From Mycobacterium szulgai (lineage in GTDB: Bacteria; Actinomycetota; Actinomycetes; Mycobacteriales; Mycobacteriaceae), in NCBI RefSeq assembly GCF_002116635.1, contig NZ_LQPW01000013.1, positions 1 through 64,000 of the forward strand: a stretch of 64,000 bases of DNA, written 5' to 3'. Positions within the stretch are counted from its first letter, which is position 1; each line of letters starts with the position of its first letter. Positions 63,376 to 64,000 of this stretch are shown in pieces. The notes beneath the pieces are model-generated. The model did not search any database. It was not told the origin of the DNA and saw only the letters and a list, made by a program, of their open reading frames with translations. Made by a program: the position numbers and the translations under genes.

Positions 63376-64000
63376 TGAGTAGCTCCACAACATTCGTCAT
63401 CGTCGGCGGCGGACTGGCCGGTGCTAAAGCCGTAGAAGCGCTGCAGGACAACAACTTCGACGGTCAGGTGATTCTGATCGCCGACGAGGAGCAGCTGCCT
63501 TACGAGCGCCCGCCGCTGTCCAAGGAATATCTGGCCGGCAAGAAGACCCTGGCCGATTTCACCGTGCACGACTCCGGCTGGTATCGCGACCACGATGTCG
63601 ACCTGAGGTTGAGTATGGGCGCGACGACTGTGGATCCCGCGGCCCACACCGTCGGACTGGCCGACGACAGCACGGTGCGCTACGACAAGCTTCTGCTGGC
63701 CACCGGGTCGGCCTCGCGGCGCCCCTCGATCCTCGGATCCGACGCGGCGGGTGTTCATTACCTGCGCAACTATGACGACGCGGCGGCACTGAATTCCGTT
63801 TTGGCCGAAGGTTCTTCGCTGGCAGTGGTGGGCGCCGGCTGGATCGGTCTAGAGGTGGCCGCCGGTGCCCGTCAGCGGGGCGTCAATGTGACCGTCGTGG
63901 AGGCCGCGCCACAACCGCTTCAGGCTGCGCTCGGTGAGCAGGTCGGCGAAATCTTCGCCACGCTGCATCGCGAGCACGGTGTGGACCTGCGGCTGGGGGC
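63376..64000 (+). CDS. NAD(P)/FAD ferredoxin reductase (Rv1869c-like), partial
   Basis: The first 208 residues of a ferredoxin-reductase-type flavoprotein. Seen are the FAD loop VIVGGGLAGAKAVEAL, YERPPLSKEYLAGK (redox/FAD-contact motif), LLLATGSASRRP and the NAD(P) loop VVGAGWIGLEVAAGAR. Enzymes of this group reduce ferredoxins for P450s or ring-hydroxylating oxygenases, and several P450s lie in this window. It corresponds in place to Rv1869c. The gene continues beyond base 64000. Confidence 0.92.

Overview
This window comes from a slow-growing, probably non-tuberculous Mycobacterium. It is GC-rich and codes densely. It carries PE_PGRS and PE sequences, the Ag85B mycolyltransferase gene fbpB, a resuscitation-promoting factor (rpfC), several cytochromes P450 (CYP125 and CYP140 types), F420-type oxidoreductases, ESX-type WxG proteins and IdeR/KstR-like operators. 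Gene order follows the M. tuberculosis stretch Rv1899c to Rv1869c in reverse orientation. A lon gene, absent from M. tuberculosis, and several inserted blocks show it is not that species.

Layout. 0.0-10.6 kb: the end of a PE_PGRS gene, a macro-domain protein, a thiamine-binding-like protein, dtd, a methyltransferase and a Zn-alcohol dehydrogenase. A Baeyer-Villiger monooxygenase, a coiled-coil membrane protein and an SDR are inserted before the nitronate monooxygenase and the Rv1893-1891-like genes. Two consensus KstR boxes lie here. 10.7-20.8 kb: an inserted block with a large AfsR/SARP-type regulator, a tandem TetR pair (one frameshifted), a decayed DHFR-like gene, a CYP125/alcohol dehydrogenase pair, YceI, DUF4389 and a membrane-anchored mycobacterial protein. 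21.3-28.4 kb: fbpB, then rpfC, an SRPBCC protein, an SDR, lppE and CYP140 in the ancestral order. The chorismate mutase gene expected after fbpB is replaced by other genes and a decayed transporter.

28.4-46.3 kb is the main accessory block, lying between CYP140 and the Rv1879-like amidohydrolase. Its left half is a tightly coupled operon: a leaderless PotD-like binding protein, LuxE-like and LuxC-like fatty-acid-reductase homologues, a homocitrate-synthase-like enzyme and archaeal-type LeuC/LeuD-like subunits, facing a convergent HisC-like aminotransferase. It reads as a 2-oxo-acid chain-elongation pathway joined to a carboxylate-to-aldehyde reductase, and I know of no described mycobacterial pathway with this set. 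The right half holds kup, two hydrolases, an IS21 istA remnant and an ESX-type module (EspC-like protein, WxG-DUF1023 hydrolase, lipoprotein plus a decayed second lipoprotein copy). It ends with a PaaK-like ligase convergent to an acyltransferase/SRPBCC pair.

46.3-64 kb returns to ancestral order: the amidohydrolase/glnA3 pair, an AhpD-like protein, an MFS pump with a C-terminal soluble domain, bfrA divergent from a small bfd-type ferredoxin with two IdeR-like boxes between them, the Rv1875, Rv1874 and Rv1873 homologues, lldD2, then lon with two palindromic operators, a decayed PE gene, small housekeeping or repair genes and the start of a ferredoxin reductase. No tRNA, rRNA, CRISPR array or intact insertion sequence was seen. 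All identifications were made by eye from the sequence; no database search was run.
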